A DNA stretch of 64,000 nucleotides from Nitrosarchaeum koreense MY1 (GCF_000220175.1 NZ_AFPU01000001.1:1089512-1153511); one strand, 5' to 3'; shown: positions 52,026 to 61,827, numbered from the stretch's first letter. Program-made: numbers and translations. Notes: generated from the sequence alone by a model not told the origin.

Positions 52026-53438
52026 CTATGGTATTGGTGGTAGAGTTGGTACAATTTCCCATAAGGGCAATGCACCGCTTGCTATTTTAGCGGAAGCGAC
52101 TTCGTCAGTGTATAGACCATGTACATTTACTGCTGGATGTGCAATACTGTTCATTCCCATTGGAGGGACAGCATCACTTGGGTTACCCAATGCGTAAGCA
52201 TATGATGGAACTGGTGCTGGAATTACTCCTGCATCAACCAATCTTGGATTCAATCCAAATGGATCACCTGCTACAAATACTGTAGCTGCGCCAGTGTAAA
52301 TTGCGGCATAGTCGTGATTAACTGCGGCATATGCACCTGGTTCGTCAAATACCAAATCAACAATCATTCCTTGTGAGCCACCGAGTAACCATGTTTCAGT
52401 TGCTGCGGATTGTACTCTGTTACCTTGTGTAACTCTGTCCAAGATTTCACCAACAATGTGGAAAAATACTGGTTCGTTACCTTGGTTTTCAACAAAGAGT
52501 CTTACATGTTGATCATTTTCAACAAACAAGAGTTGTGATTGGTACTGCTTGTGTTCAAGTCCATTCCATGGTTGTGCAACAAATATGTTCTTGTTTGCAT
52601 CGCCTTTAACGAGCAAGTTGTGAACCATGTTTGGTACATAACCGAATTGCATTCCGTTAACAACTGTTGCAGTGTTTTGATGTCCGAACATTTTTCCGGC
52701 ATCATAATTACCTTCAGGTGTAAGGTACAATTGGTTGTATTGGAGTGTGAACTCTAATGCATCTGCATCGTAGAACTGTCTGTCCAATGTTACTTTGCCA
52801 TTACTAACTGCTGTTTTCTCGACCATTAATTTGTTGTAACCATCGATTGGGTCAACTATTGCAATTCCGTACATGCCGGATAGAACGTGTTGATCCATTC
52901 CAATGAGTTTTACACCAGAACAATGGTATTTGAAAGTACCAGCTGACTGAGCAATGTAGCAGTATTGACTTGTTTCACCCGGATTAACGGATTCAAAGTT
53001 ACTTGCTGACATTTGTGATGCATGCATGTCGTTACCGTGTCCAGTAACTTCACCTGCTGGGATTGTTAGTGTCATTTTTACGACATCACCTTGAGTAACT
53101 CTTAGTGTTGGTCCTGGGACTTGTCCACTAAAGGTCATTGCATTGTATGTCTTTCCTCCCATGATTGGAAGGGTAACACTTTCACCAGTCAAGTTGAACT
53201 CTACGACTTTTCGTCCAGAGTCTGCTAATGCGCCACAATCAGTTTCTGCGAATGCCTCTGGCATTACAAGCTGTAAACCGCCCATTTGATGGATTTGTTC
53301 AATTACATCGGCATTCATTTTTGAAACGTCGAGTGATTGTCCACTAATTTGGGTTTGTGTGTATGTGCTTCCGAATAGCGTTGCTCCCATTACAGCGACT
53401 GCTGCAATAGTAAAGAGCATGCTTATACGCTTATTCAT
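52026..53438 (-). CDS. nirK: Copper-containing nitrite reductase NirK (two-domain, archaeal)
   Basis: From ATG 53438 (MNKRISMLFTIAAVAVMGAT) the protein is 470 residues with a signal peptide. The type-1 copper ligands are His134 in GHGNDMH, Cys173 in YHCSG, His184 and Met189 in HVLSGM. Type-2 ligands are His139, His172 and His375 (VNHDY). The catalytic pair of NirK is visible as Asp137 and His327 (FFHIVGE). It converts nitrite to NO outside the membrane. A TATA box lies 27 nt upstream. It is divergent from the fumarase/aspartase gene. Confidence 0.93.
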   Translation of the reverse strand: MNKRISMLFTIAAVAVMGATLFGSTYTQTQISGQSLDVSKMNADVIEQIHQMGGLQLVMPEAFAETDCGALADSGRKVVEFNLTGESVTLPIMGGKTYNAMTFSGQVPGPTLRVTQGDVVKMTLTIPAGEVTGHGNDMHASQMSASNFESVNPGETSQYCYIAQSAGTFKYHCSGVKLIGMDQHVLSGMYGIAIVDPIDGYNKLMVEKTAVSNGKVTLDRQFYDADALEFTLQYNQLYLTPEGNYDAGKMFGHQNTATVVNGMQFGYVPNMVHNLLVKGDANKNIFVAQPWNGLEHKQYQSQLLFVENDQHVRLFVENQGNEPVFFHIVGEILDRVTQGNRVQSAATETWLLGGSQGMIVDLVFDEPGAYAAVNHDYAAIYTGAATVFVAGDPFGLNPRLVDAGVIPAPVPSYAYALGNPSDAVPPMGMNSIAHPAVNVHGLYTDEVASAKIASGALPLWEIVPTLPPIP

Positions 53439-53460
53439 TATGCAACGTGATTCGTGTTTC

Positions 53461-53470
53461 ATATATAATA
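53461..53470 (-). promoter_or_regulatory. TATA-like promoter element of nirK
   Basis: Read on the minus strand, TATTATATAT lies 23-32 nt upstream of the nirK ATG at 53438, giving a transcript that begins close to the start codon. This is the leaderless pattern seen elsewhere in the window. Confidence 0.45.
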
Positions 53471-53548
53471 ATTCCCATTTTACCGCCAAAAAATAAAAAA
53501 AAATCACTAGAAAAAGAATGAATAATGGTAAAATAAAGAAAAATCGAT

Positions 53549-54910
53549 ATGAAATTTAGATTAGATGAAGATTCCTTAGGCAAAGTCCAAATTCCTTCTG
53601 ACGCATATTACGGAGCATTTACAGGAAGAGCAGTCAAACAATATCACGTAACAGGAAACAAAGCACATCCAAATTTAATAAAATCATTTGTCATGATAAA
53701 AAGATCTGCAGCAATTGCAAACATGAAGACAAAAGCAATTGATGCTAAATGTGGAAATGCAATAGTTTCTGCTTGTGATAAAATATTGGCTGGAAAATTC
53801 ACAGACCAATTTGTAATCGATATGATCAATTCAGGTGCCGGAACAGCATTCAACATGAATTCAAATGAAGTGATTGCAAATGTGGCCTTAGAAATACTAC
53901 ACAAAAAGAAAGGTCAGTATCAACACTTACATCCAAATGATCATGTAAACATGTCACAGTCAAGTAACGATACTTATCCAACTGCAATGCATGTTGCAAT
54001 TCTAATTAATCTAAAAGATGCAATTCCAGCAATTGACACATTAATAAAATCATTAACAAAAAAAGCAAAAGAATTTTCATCATTTAAAAAAATTGGAAGA
54101 ACACATTTGATGGATGCATTACCAGTAACACTTGGAAGTGAATTTACAGCTTATGCTACATCAATTACAAAAGCACGAAATGTAATTGTTTCATCTCAAA
54201 AAGAATTACAAAACATAGCACTAGGAGGAACTGCAGTCGGTACTGGAGCCAACACTCCAAAAGGTTATAGAAAAATTGCAATAGCAGAACTTGCAAAGAT
54301 TTCAAAGTTATCTCTAGTTCCAGAAAAAGATATGCAGTTTGGATTGCAAAGTAAATTTGCAGTAGCAAATCTTTCAGGGGCACTACGTAACTTAGCACTT
54401 GAAATTGGCAAACTTGCAAATGACATCAGATTAATGGCTTCAGGTCCAGTTGCAGGTCTTTCAGAATTAGGAATTCCCGCAGTGCATGCAGGCTCTTCCA
54501 TCATGCCAGGCAAAGTAAACCCATCACTAGCAGAATGCATGAACATGATTTGCTTTAACATAATTGGAAATGATACAGCTGTGTCATATGCAGCACAAAG
54601 TGGACAGTTTGAACTAAATGTAATGATGCCAGGTATGCTAAAGTGCATGCTTGAATCTACAGACATGTTGAAAAATTTCTTACCAATATTTTCTGCAAAT
54701 CTAATTGACGGATTATCTGCAAACAAAGAAAAACTTCAAAGTAATATAGAAAACAGTCCAGTGATCGTAACACTTCTCACACCAAAGATTGGTTATCTAA
54801 AATCTGCAGAACTGTTCAAAGAATCCCTAAAAACTGGAAAATCAATTAGAGAATTAGTTACATCAAAGAAACTGATGGACAATAAAGAAATTGATGCATT
54901 GTTTAGATAA
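53549..54910 (+). CDS. Class II fumarase/aspartase family enzyme
   Basis: This 453-residue protein has the superfamily signature GSSIMPGKVNP near 316, the start region VQIPSDAYYGAFTGRAVKQY, QSSNDTYPTAMHVA, GRTHLMDALPVTLG and GGTAVGTGANTPKGY. The GGTAVGTG and QFELNVMMPGML segments occur in both fumarase and aspartase, so substrate is unresolved. It begins 110 bp from nirK on the opposite strand. The following gene starts 3 bp after its stop. Confidence 0.9.
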   Translation: MKFRLDEDSLGKVQIPSDAYYGAFTGRAVKQYHVTGNKAHPNLIKSFVMIKRSAAIANMKTKAIDAKCGNAIVSACDKILAGKFTDQFVIDMINSGAGTAFNMNSNEVIANVALEILHKKKGQYQHLHPNDHVNMSQSSNDTYPTAMHVAILINLKDAIPAIDTLIKSLTKKAKEFSSFKKIGRTHLMDALPVTLGSEFTAYATSITKARNVIVSSQKELQNIALGGTAVGTGANTPKGYRKIAIAELAKISKLSLVPEKDMQFGLQSKFAVANLSGALRNLALEIGKLANDIRLMASGPVAGLSELGIPAVHAGSSIMPGKVNPSLAECMNMICFNIIGNDTAVSYAAQSGQFELNVMMPGMLKCMLESTDMLKNFLPIFSANLIDGLSANKEKLQSNIENSPVIVTLLTPKIGYLKSAELFKESLKTGKSIRELVTSKKLMDNKEIDALFR

Positions 54911-54913
54911 ATC

Positions 54914-56182
54914 ATGGCAAAGATTTTCGTAGAAGCATACGGATGTTCTGCTAGTTTTGCAGACTCGGAAATGATTTCAGGATTAATTGTAAACGGAGGT
55001 CATACACTAGTCAAAGATTCTTCAGAATCAGATTTGAACATAGTAGTAACATGTTCGGTAAAAGATTCAACTGCAAATAAAATGATGCATCGAATTAATT
55101 CTCTAAAATCAAAACCGTTAGTTGTAGCAGGTTGTCTTCCAAAAGCTGAACAAAACACAGTAGAAAAGATCACTCAAAAAGCAAGCTTGCTAGGACCAAA
55201 CTCATTAGGAAAGACATTACAAGTTATAGATTCAACATTAAGAGGAATAAAACAGGTAGCACTAGAAGATTCTGATCTATCAAAAGTAGGATTACCAAAA
55301 GTAAGATTGAATCCAGTAATCGGAATTATTGAAATTGCAAGTGGTTGTATGAGTGAATGTACTTTTTGTCAGACCAAATTATCTAAAGGCGATCTCAAGA
55401 GTTACAGATTAGGAGATATCGTCAGACAGGTTGAAACTGAAATAAGTGAAGGATGTAAAGAAATTTGGTTAACTTCTACAGATAATGGATGTTATGGTTT
55501 GGATATCAATACCGATTTGCCTACTTTGATAAATGCTGTAACAGAGATTCCAGAGGATTTTATGATAAGAGTAGGTATGATGAACCCAATGTACATGCCA
55601 AGAATAAAGAATGAACTGATAAAGTCATTTGATAGCGATAAAGTTTACAAATTTCTACACATACCTGTACAGAGCGGCAGTAACAAAGTCCTAAACGATA
55701 TGAAACGAGGCCATACTGTAAACACGGTCAAGGAAGTAGTAAAAAAAGCCAAAGAAAGATTTGAAAACTTTACAATTTCAACTGATATCATAGTAGGATT
55801 TCCATCAGAAACAAATGAAGATTTTGAGAAAACATTCAAACTCATTAATGAAATACGCCCAGACATCGTGAATCTTTCAAAGTATAGTGCAAGGCCAGGT
55901 ACAGAAGCTGCAGAATGGGATCAGATAGAAGCATCAGAAGTAAAAAGAAGAAGCAGAATCATCTTCAATCAAATAAATAAAATTTCATTAGAGAATAACC
56001 AAAAATGGATCGGTTGGAGAGGCAAAGTTTTGTTTGATGAAGAGACTAGCGAGGGCATCAAAGGAAGAAACGAGGCATACAAATCAGTATTTGTTAAAGA
56101 CAAAATCAAGATCGGCCAGACTCATACAGTCGAAATAATAGATGCAACTACGCATAGTATTCTTGGAAAGATCGTAAGCTAA
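54914..56182 (+). CDS. e-MtaB type tRNA methylthiotransferase
   Basis: This 422-residue radical-SAM protein has an N-terminal cluster region (VEAYGCSASFADSEMISGLI, CSVKDST, VVAGCLPKAEQ), the SAM cluster motif CMSECTFCQTKLSKGDLKSY and a C-terminal TRAM-like domain. It adds a methylthio group to threonylcarbamoyl-adenosine in tRNA. The gene is 3 bp from the fumarase/aspartase, so they may be co-transcribed. Confidence 0.95.
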   Translation: MAKIFVEAYGCSASFADSEMISGLIVNGGHTLVKDSSESDLNIVVTCSVKDSTANKMMHRINSLKSKPLVVAGCLPKAEQNTVEKITQKASLLGPNSLGKTLQVIDSTLRGIKQVALEDSDLSKVGLPKVRLNPVIGIIEIASGCMSECTFCQTKLSKGDLKSYRLGDIVRQVETEISEGCKEIWLTSTDNGCYGLDINTDLPTLINAVTEIPEDFMIRVGMMNPMYMPRIKNELIKSFDSDKVYKFLHIPVQSGSNKVLNDMKRGHTVNTVKEVVKKAKERFENFTISTDIIVGFPSETNEDFEKTFKLINEIRPDIVNLSKYSARPGTEAAEWDQIEASEVKRRSRIIFNQINKISLENNQKWIGWRGKVLFDEETSEGIKGRNEAYKSVFVKDKIKIGQTHTVEIIDATTHSILGKIVS

Positions 56183-56255
56183 TTTTTTTAGATTGAAGAT
56201 TTGATTAAAATAACGTAAGAAGGTTTTTTATCCAAATCAGTGAATAACACTTGAA

Positions 56256-57206
56256 ATGACTTTTCAAGTAAAAGAACCGATCTTAATTATTGGTTTAGGT
56301 GGCGCAGGCTCAAAATTAGCAATACAAGCCAAAGATACTCTAAATTCAGATTGTCTAATTATCAGCAATGATCAAAAAGACCTACAATCAGGAAATGATT
56401 CGATCAAGATTTCTACTGATTCAGTCATCAATCCATCTGTTCAGTTAATCAGAGGCTCAACATACAAAGTGGCAGACCAGATAAAGTCTAAAATTTCAAA
56501 TTATTCTACAATCATACTAATGACCAATTTAGCAGGAAAAACAGGGTCTGCAATATCTCCCGTAGTCTCAGAAATTTGTAAAGAATCAGACAGAGGGCTA
56601 ATTTCATTTGCAATAATGCCATTCAAATACGAAAAAGATAGAATTTTCAATTCAGGTATTTCATTAAAAAGAGTGAAAGCAGATTCACAGTGTACCGTTG
56701 TTCTAGATAACGATTCATTATTAGAAAGTAATCCAGATTTAAGCCCAAAGACATGTTACAAAATTGCAAATGATGCAATAATGCATGTAGTTAGTTCATT
56801 GAGTTCATCAGAAATTCCAAACGAAACAAACATACTAACAACTAGCAAAGATGGTCAAAAAATCGAAGAATCTTTAAGAGATTCACTCAAAATGCTATAT
56901 GAAAATGCACCACCACACTCTGTAAAGCATTCAATGCTCTATGTGGTAGGCGGAAACAATATTCCAGCAGGAGTATTAAATTCAATTTCAAATCTAACCA
57001 ATGGAATACTAGGTGAATCTAGTTCACATATTGATATGTCATCATCTTCAAGTGAATCAAAAATAGTAATGTTATCTTCTATTCAAGGAATGACAAAATT
57101 CGAAAAATATGATCCACTAGGAATGATTCCTCAAGAAGATACGCTTGATTGGACACATCCTGACTGTAGTATTGATTATAAATTAGATCTATACCAATTA
57201 GAATAA
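56256..57206 (+). CDS. Divergent FtsZ/tubulin-superfamily homologue
   Basis: This 316-residue protein starts like FtsZ (EPILIIGLGGAGSKLAIQAK, with FtsZ-like GxGGAG), but where FtsZ has GGGTGSG it reads NLAGKTGSAISPVVSEICKE. The conserved NADxN-like contacts (GLISFAIMPFKYEKDRIFNS) and C-terminal strands follow FtsZ order. GTP hydrolysis and polymerisation may therefore be impaired. The order nirK, fumarase/aspartase, e-MtaB, FtsZ homologue matches my recollection of Nitrosopumilus gene order. Confidence 0.78.
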   Translation: MTFQVKEPILIIGLGGAGSKLAIQAKDTLNSDCLIISNDQKDLQSGNDSIKISTDSVINPSVQLIRGSTYKVADQIKSKISNYSTIILMTNLAGKTGSAISPVVSEICKESDRGLISFAIMPFKYEKDRIFNSGISLKRVKADSQCTVVLDNDSLLESNPDLSPKTCYKIANDAIMHVVSSLSSSEIPNETNILTTSKDGQKIEESLRDSLKMLYENAPPHSVKHSMLYVVGGNNIPAGVLNSISNLTNGILGESSSHIDMSSSSSESKIVMLSSIQGMTKFEKYDPLGMIPQEDTLDWTHPDCSIDYKLDLYQLE

Positions 57207-57240
57207 AATTATCTTTTAATAATTTTTAGAAACTAAATTT

Positions 57241-57729
57241 TTATTTAGATTTTTTAACTGTTTTTTTAGCTGGAGTTTCTTTCTTTACTTCTTTAGCTGG
57301 AGTTTCTTTCTTTACTTCTTTAGATGGAGTTTCTTTCTTTACTTCTTTAGCTGGAGTTTCTTTCTTTACTTCTTTAGCTGGAGTTTCTTTTGGTGTTTCT
57401 TTCTTTACTTCTTTAGCTGGAGTTTCTTTTGGTGTTTCTTTCTTTACTTCTTTAGCTGGAGTTTCTGGTTCATCAGTAAATGGGGAAACCAAAATGTAAC
57501 CTTCATCTGTTTTACTCATTCTAACTCTAATTTTTCGTGGAGGACTACGTACTCCTTTTGACCAAATAATATGAGCAAGATCTTCTTCAATTTTGATTTC
57601 AGATGTCTTCATGTGATGTCGAGCAAATTCTTTAATCATGTTAATGGCTCGTGGTGCACGATGCGTATCCACTGAAAGTAAAACTTTACCTAAATTGATA
57701 GTATACACTCTTTCTAATTCTTGAGACAT
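57241..57729 (-). CDS. rpl31e: Ribosomal protein L31e with a long repetitive tail
   Basis: Residues 1-85 are a normal L31e domain (ELERVYTINLGKVLLSVDTH; VRMSKTDEGYILVSPFTDEP). Residues 88-162 form a tail of repeated (A/S)KEVKKE units, about six copies, most joined as TPAKEVKKE, ending KKTVKKSK. The family is normally about 80-90 residues. The repeat at DNA level is a near-perfect unit of about 27 bp. It abuts rpl39e with no gap. Confidence 0.93.
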   Translation of the reverse strand: MSQELERVYTINLGKVLLSVDTHRAPRAINMIKEFARHHMKTSEIKIEEDLAHIIWSKGVRSPPRKIRVRMSKTDEGYILVSPFTDEPETPAKEVKKETPKETPAKEVKKETPKETPAKEVKKETPAKEVKKETPSKEVKKETPAKEVKKETPAKKTVKKSK

Positions 57730-57888
57730 CTAGCCAACCTCCACATCTGTTGATCTCCAAGCTCTACGCTTTGGATTTGATCTAACGTCTCTTTTAGTCC
57801 TAAGAATAATCCAAGCTGGGACAGCTGAAGTCTGCCTAGTCTTTTTTAACAGACGAATTTTTCTTGGAGATGACTTGCGTGCAGCCAT
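57730..57888 (-). CDS. rpl39e: Ribosomal protein L39e
   Basis: This 52-residue basic protein (MAARKSSPRKIRLLKKTRQT, then VPAWIILRTKRDVRSNPKRR and AWRSTDVEVG) matches L39e, including the NPKRRAWR end motif. It is too short to stand out in a simple scan. Its stop touches the L31e start on the same strand, so they form an operon. Confidence 0.95.
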   Translation of the reverse strand: MAARKSSPRKIRLLKKTRQTSAVPAWIILRTKRDVRSNPKRRAWRSTDVEVG

Positions 57889-57924
57889 ATTTTTCAGGCA
57901 CGAAGAGCTCTTTTTAAATGAATC

Positions 57925-58473
57925 TCAGGAATTTAGGCGATGTGTAATTTGTTTTAGTATTCTTGCAGAAGCTCCCCAGACAATTTTATTTTGATACTCA
58001 AAGGTAAACATTTCTTGAATTCGGTTATGACTTGGGTCGGGATCCTTGGCCATTGTTTTCAAAAAAGGATCTAAAGGAATATGAAAAATTTTTTCTACTT
58101 CGTTGTTTGCTGAAAGCGATGTGATTTCATCAACTATTGAAACAAATGGCAATATAGTAAAACGAGAATTAAGAGTTACAACTGGTTCCAGTTGTCCTGT
58201 TACTTGTTCTTTTGAAATTCTCAAACCAATTTCTTCTTCAGTCTCACGTAATGCAGTATCTAAAAGATCAGAATCACTAGAATCGAATTTTCCTCCTGGA
58301 AACGAAATTTCCCCAGCATGAAAATTCAGATGCTTTGGTTTTTCAGTCATAACTACAAACGGTTCTTTTCCATAAATCACAACAAGGACAGATGCTAGTT
58401 TGTTTGTTCCATTATTCTCTAAAACAGGATTGATTTTACTTGAGAGTAATGATTTCAAAGTTTTCAGATCCAT
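57925..58473 (-). CDS. Nudix hydrolase
   Basis: From ATG 58473 the protein is 182 residues. Its Nudix box is GGKFDSSDSDLLDTALRETE with EEIGL, matching Gx5Ex7REUxEExGU. It is preceded by HAGEISFPGG, as in CoA pyrophosphatases. The substrate is likely a nucleoside diphosphate derivative, possibly CoA. GTG 58476 is an alternative start. It is divergent from the methylene-THF reductase gene, with 74 bp between the starts. Confidence 0.9.
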   Translation of the reverse strand: MDLKTLKSLLSSKINPVLENNGTNKLASVLVVIYGKEPFVVMTEKPKHLNFHAGEISFPGGKFDSSDSDLLDTALRETEEEIGLRISKEQVTGQLEPVVTLNSRFTILPFVSIVDEITSLSANNEVEKIFHIPLDPFLKTMAKDPDPSHNRIQEMFTFEYQNKIVWGASARILKQITHRLNS

Positions 58474-58547
58474 CACAGATATTTGAATTATCTATTTTAT
58501 GGAGTTTTTGTTTAAAGGTTTTAACCAAGTTAAATTGGAGATTCTTT

Positions 58548-59297
58548 GTGGCAATAATCTACGAAATAAATCCGCCAAAAATACCAGATGGAGAGATATC
58601 AGATGACGAAATAAATTCATTAGTTGAAAAACTCCTACAAAGAGTTTCAGATATTAGTAATTTTTGTGATGGCATACACGTAACAGATTCTGTATTAGGC
58701 ACTAAACGAGTTTCGGCATTATCTATTGGGAGATTATTAAAGAGCATTCATCCTAATTTGCAAATTACCATCAGCATGAGAGTTAGAGACAAAGATATGA
58801 ATTTGATTAAACATCTCACCAAAGAATCAATAGAATTGAAATTAGATGGAATTTTAATTTTGAAAGGAGATCCATCCAAAGAAAATCCAACAGATTCTGG
58901 TCTAATTCCAAGTCAAGTTGTAAAGGAATTAAACGAGTTAGGCTATGGAAACAAAATTGACTTTTTCTTGTCATTACCTAGTAACCCTAACTTTGAAAAA
59001 ATTCAGAAAAAAATTGTTGCCAAACCAAAAGGTTTCATGACACAAGTAATTCATTCTACAGAACAAGTTCAAAGAATTTCAAACGAGTTAAGACCAAAAG
59101 GATTGAGAATTATCCCATGTGTGTTATTACCCTCAGATAAAAACAACAATTCAGCAAAGTTTTTGGAATTAGATTGGTCAAATTACAAAGAAAATCCATC
59201 TAATTTTATTAAACAAATTCACAATATTTCAGGAGATGTATTGGTTACATCACCAAATGATTTTACATTTGCAAAAGAGACATTAATGAAAATCTAA
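58548..59297 (+). CDS. Methylenetetrahydrofolate reductase (MetF-like)
   Basis: The 249-residue protein starts at GTG 58548 (VAIIYEINPPKIPDGEISDD). It has a TIM-barrel-like order with ITISMRVRDKDMN, LDGILILKGDPSKENPTDSG (the D-G-I-L-x-L-x-G-D region) and FFLSLPSNPNFEKIQKKI. MTHFR makes methyl-THF for methionine synthase, encoded by the next genes. Its end overlaps the large metH part on the other strand by 4 bp. Confidence 0.85.
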   Translation: MAIIYEINPPKIPDGEISDDEINSLVEKLLQRVSDISNFCDGIHVTDSVLGTKRVSALSIGRLLKSIHPNLQITISMRVRDKDMNLIKHLTKESIELKLDGILILKGDPSKENPTDSGLIPSQVVKELNELGYGNKIDFFLSLPSNPNFEKIQKKIVAKPKGFMTQVIHSTEQVQRISNELRPKGLRIIPCVLLPSDKNNNSAKFLELDWSNYKENPSNFIKQIHNISGDVLVTSPNDFTFAKETLMKI

Positions 59298-61795
59298 AGC
59301 ACAAAATATTGTGATTCTGGATGATGTACCACAATTGCTGCTGTAGATTGTTCAGGAATTATTTGCCCAGATTCAGTTAGTGTCATTCCAGATTTTTCTG
59401 GTTCAAGCAGTTTCCAAACTAGTTCATGCTGCATTACATCAGGACAACTTGGAAATCCCCAACTGTATCTAAGACCTCCTTTTTCTCCCAGTTTGAATTC
59501 AGATTTTATTTTACGATTTATCCACTCTGCCAATGCCTCAGCAACTTCAACTGCCAAACCATGCAAATAGTATGCATCAGCATACTTGTCTTCTTTGTTC
59601 CATTTCTCTATAACATCCGAAACTTTGGTCCCAACTGTTACTGCTTGAAATGCAACAATATCATCTTCGCCAAAATAATCAGTAAGACATAGATGACTAG
59701 ATTTTGAAGAACGTGGAAAATCAAATACAACACTATCGCCTTTTGGATCATCAACTACAAGTTTTCCATCTTTATTGTGACACTTGAAAAATCCATAAAC
59801 AATTTCGGGTTCAAATAATTTTTCTCTAATTATTCGAATTTTCCACTCATTTAGCAATATTTCATGATCAGCCTCAGAATCAGACCCAGCCTTACCACGT
59901 AATCCCCAGGATAATTTGAATAATGATTTTTTATCAATCAATTCCCAAACTTCATTCATTTTGATTTGATCAAATTTCAATCGTATCGGAGTTCCAATAA
60001 TTGAAGGAGTATGCGGTACCACGGGTTTAGTATCACTTTTTGGAAAAGAAGAGGTGTCAACAACCACAGTAGACCTATCTTTCCAATTTTCAAGTTTCTC
60101 CTTCCACTGAGCTATGAATTTAGGTTTTTCATTTGAAACTAACGTATCCATAGTTTTCAATCCTTCAAACATGGTATTACAATAAAATACTCCAGATTCG
60201 TAAATGCCATCTTCTTTTGCAATTCTGTTGATATAGTTACTGTTGATTGCAGCACCACCGCATAAAATTGGAATTTTCATTTTATTTTTTCTTGCATGTT
60301 CTACAAAATATTGCATCTGCTTTGATGTAGAAACCAAAAGTGCAGACAATCCTATAGCGTCAGGATTCACTTCATCAATTTTTTCCAAGAATTTCTGCAA
60401 TGGAACTTGTTTTCCAAGATCATAAACAGTATAACCATTATTTTGGAAGATTGTTTTAACTAAATTCTTTCCAATATCATGAACGTCACCATAAACGGTT
60501 CCAAGAACCAGTTTACCTTTTGATGTGCCTTCTTCTCTAATCAGATATTTTTCTAACTCTCCTACCGCTGCCTTCATACATTCAGCAGATTTGAGAACAA
60601 ATGGGAGAATTAATTCTCCTGAACCAAATTTATCACCAACCTCCTTCATAGCAGAGAGTAAATCCTCGTTTAGTGTTTTGATTGCACCATCATGAGTAAC
60701 TTCAGGAGGCGCATTCAAAGAAAGAACTCCACCATGATCTTCAATTATGTCATTTTTGCCTATCTTTTCTGCAATAGCAGAAACTACATCATTTTGTATT
60801 CCATCTTTGAGTCTATTTACAATTCTAAAGTTTGCACGTTTTCCAGCGGGCCATGTTGGATCTACATCCTCTTTTTTAGAAGCATCACTTGTTCGTGAAC
60901 CTGCATTCTCAAAGTGAATAATTAATTCAGAAAGGGCATTTGGATGAGTATTAAAAATTAAATCTTCAGCAAGTTTCTTTTCTTTTTCATTAATTTCCCC
61001 ATAAGGAATTATCTCTTTTGCATTTACAATAGCTGTATCCAATCCATATTTTACTGCATGATACAAAAATACAGAATTGAGAATTTTTCGAGCATGTGGA
61101 GCTAGTCCAAAACTGATATTACTTAATCCCAAAGTAGTAAAAGAATTTGGAAATTTTGCTTTGACAAGTTTTATTCCTTCTAAAGTATTTTTTCCTGCAT
61201 CCAAGAATTCATCTTCCCCAGTAGCAAGTGTAAATGTAAGAACATCAAAAATAAATTGTTCAATTTTTAATCCATATTTTTTTCCTGTTTCATAAAGTAA
61301 TTCTGCAGTTTCAACTTTTTCCTGAGGAGTTTTTGCCATACCTTTTGGTCCAATACATAATGCAATTGCAGGTAAACCATACTTTGCCATTATTGGAGCA
61401 AGACGTTCAAATCTACTCCCGTTACCTTCAAGATTAATTGAATTAATTATTGGTCGTCCAGGAATTTGTTCCACAGAAGCTTCTATCACATCAGGATCTG
61501 TTGAATCAATAACTAGAGGAGCATCAATTTCTAAACTTAATTTTTTTACAAGATTTAACATGAATTGTTTTTCATCAGCTCGTTCAGTAGTTGCAACACA
61601 AATATCAAGACAGTGTGCACCGTCCTCTACTTGCGTTCTTGCCAAGTCAATTAATCCATCATAATCATCATTGAGTACAAGCTGTTTTGCTTTTCTAGAA
61701 CCTTGAGTATTGATTCTCTCACCAATTATTAGAGGTGGAGGTAATTGCTTCAAATCAACTGCTTTTTGTGCTGAGCTAACTCTAGGAATAGTCAA
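59294..61795 (-). CDS. metH: Methionine synthase, pterin/B12/activation part (split MetH)
   Basis: This 833-residue protein has the pterin-binding domain (LIIGERINTQGSRKAKQL; VDSTDP-like VIDSTDPDVIEASVE) and a B12-binding domain with DVHDIGKNLVKTIFQNNGYT near 440, carrying the DxHxxG cobalt-ligand motif. The C-terminal activation domain ends in RYSWGFPSCPDVMQ and TESGQIIPEQS. It lacks the homocysteine-binding domain, which is the separate gene just upstream. It makes methionine in the cytoplasm with B12. Confidence 0.93.
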   Translation of the reverse strand: MTIPRVSSAQKAVDLKQLPPPLIIGERINTQGSRKAKQLVLNDDYDGLIDLARTQVEDGAHCLDICVATTERADEKQFMLNLVKKLSLEIDAPLVIDSTDPDVIEASVEQIPGRPIINSINLEGNGSRFERLAPIMAKYGLPAIALCIGPKGMAKTPQEKVETAELLYETGKKYGLKIEQFIFDVLTFTLATGEDEFLDAGKNTLEGIKLVKAKFPNSFTTLGLSNISFGLAPHARKILNSVFLYHAVKYGLDTAIVNAKEIIPYGEINEKEKKLAEDLIFNTHPNALSELIIHFENAGSRTSDASKKEDVDPTWPAGKRANFRIVNRLKDGIQNDVVSAIAEKIGKNDIIEDHGGVLSLNAPPEVTHDGAIKTLNEDLLSAMKEVGDKFGSGELILPFVLKSAECMKAAVGELEKYLIREEGTSKGKLVLGTVYGDVHDIGKNLVKTIFQNNGYTVYDLGKQVPLQKFLEKIDEVNPDAIGLSALLVSTSKQMQYFVEHARKNKMKIPILCGGAAINSNYINRIAKEDGIYESGVFYCNTMFEGLKTMDTLVSNEKPKFIAQWKEKLENWKDRSTVVVDTSSFPKSDTKPVVPHTPSIIGTPIRLKFDQIKMNEVWELIDKKSLFKLSWGLRGKAGSDSEADHEILLNEWKIRIIREKLFEPEIVYGFFKCHNKDGKLVVDDPKGDSVVFDFPRSSKSSHLCLTDYFGEDDIVAFQAVTVGTKVSDVIEKWNKEDKYADAYYLHGLAVEVAEALAEWINRKIKSEFKLGEKGGLRYSWGFPSCPDVMQHELVWKLLEPEKSGMTLTESGQIIPEQSTAAIVVHHPESQYFVL

Positions 61796-61827
61796 TATGA
61801 TAAATTCTCCTCAGTTTTTCTAAATAC

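Noticed and set aside
57241..57480. Possible CRISPR-like tandem repeats
   Set aside because: The repeats are in frame, contiguous without spacers, and encode the L31e tail.
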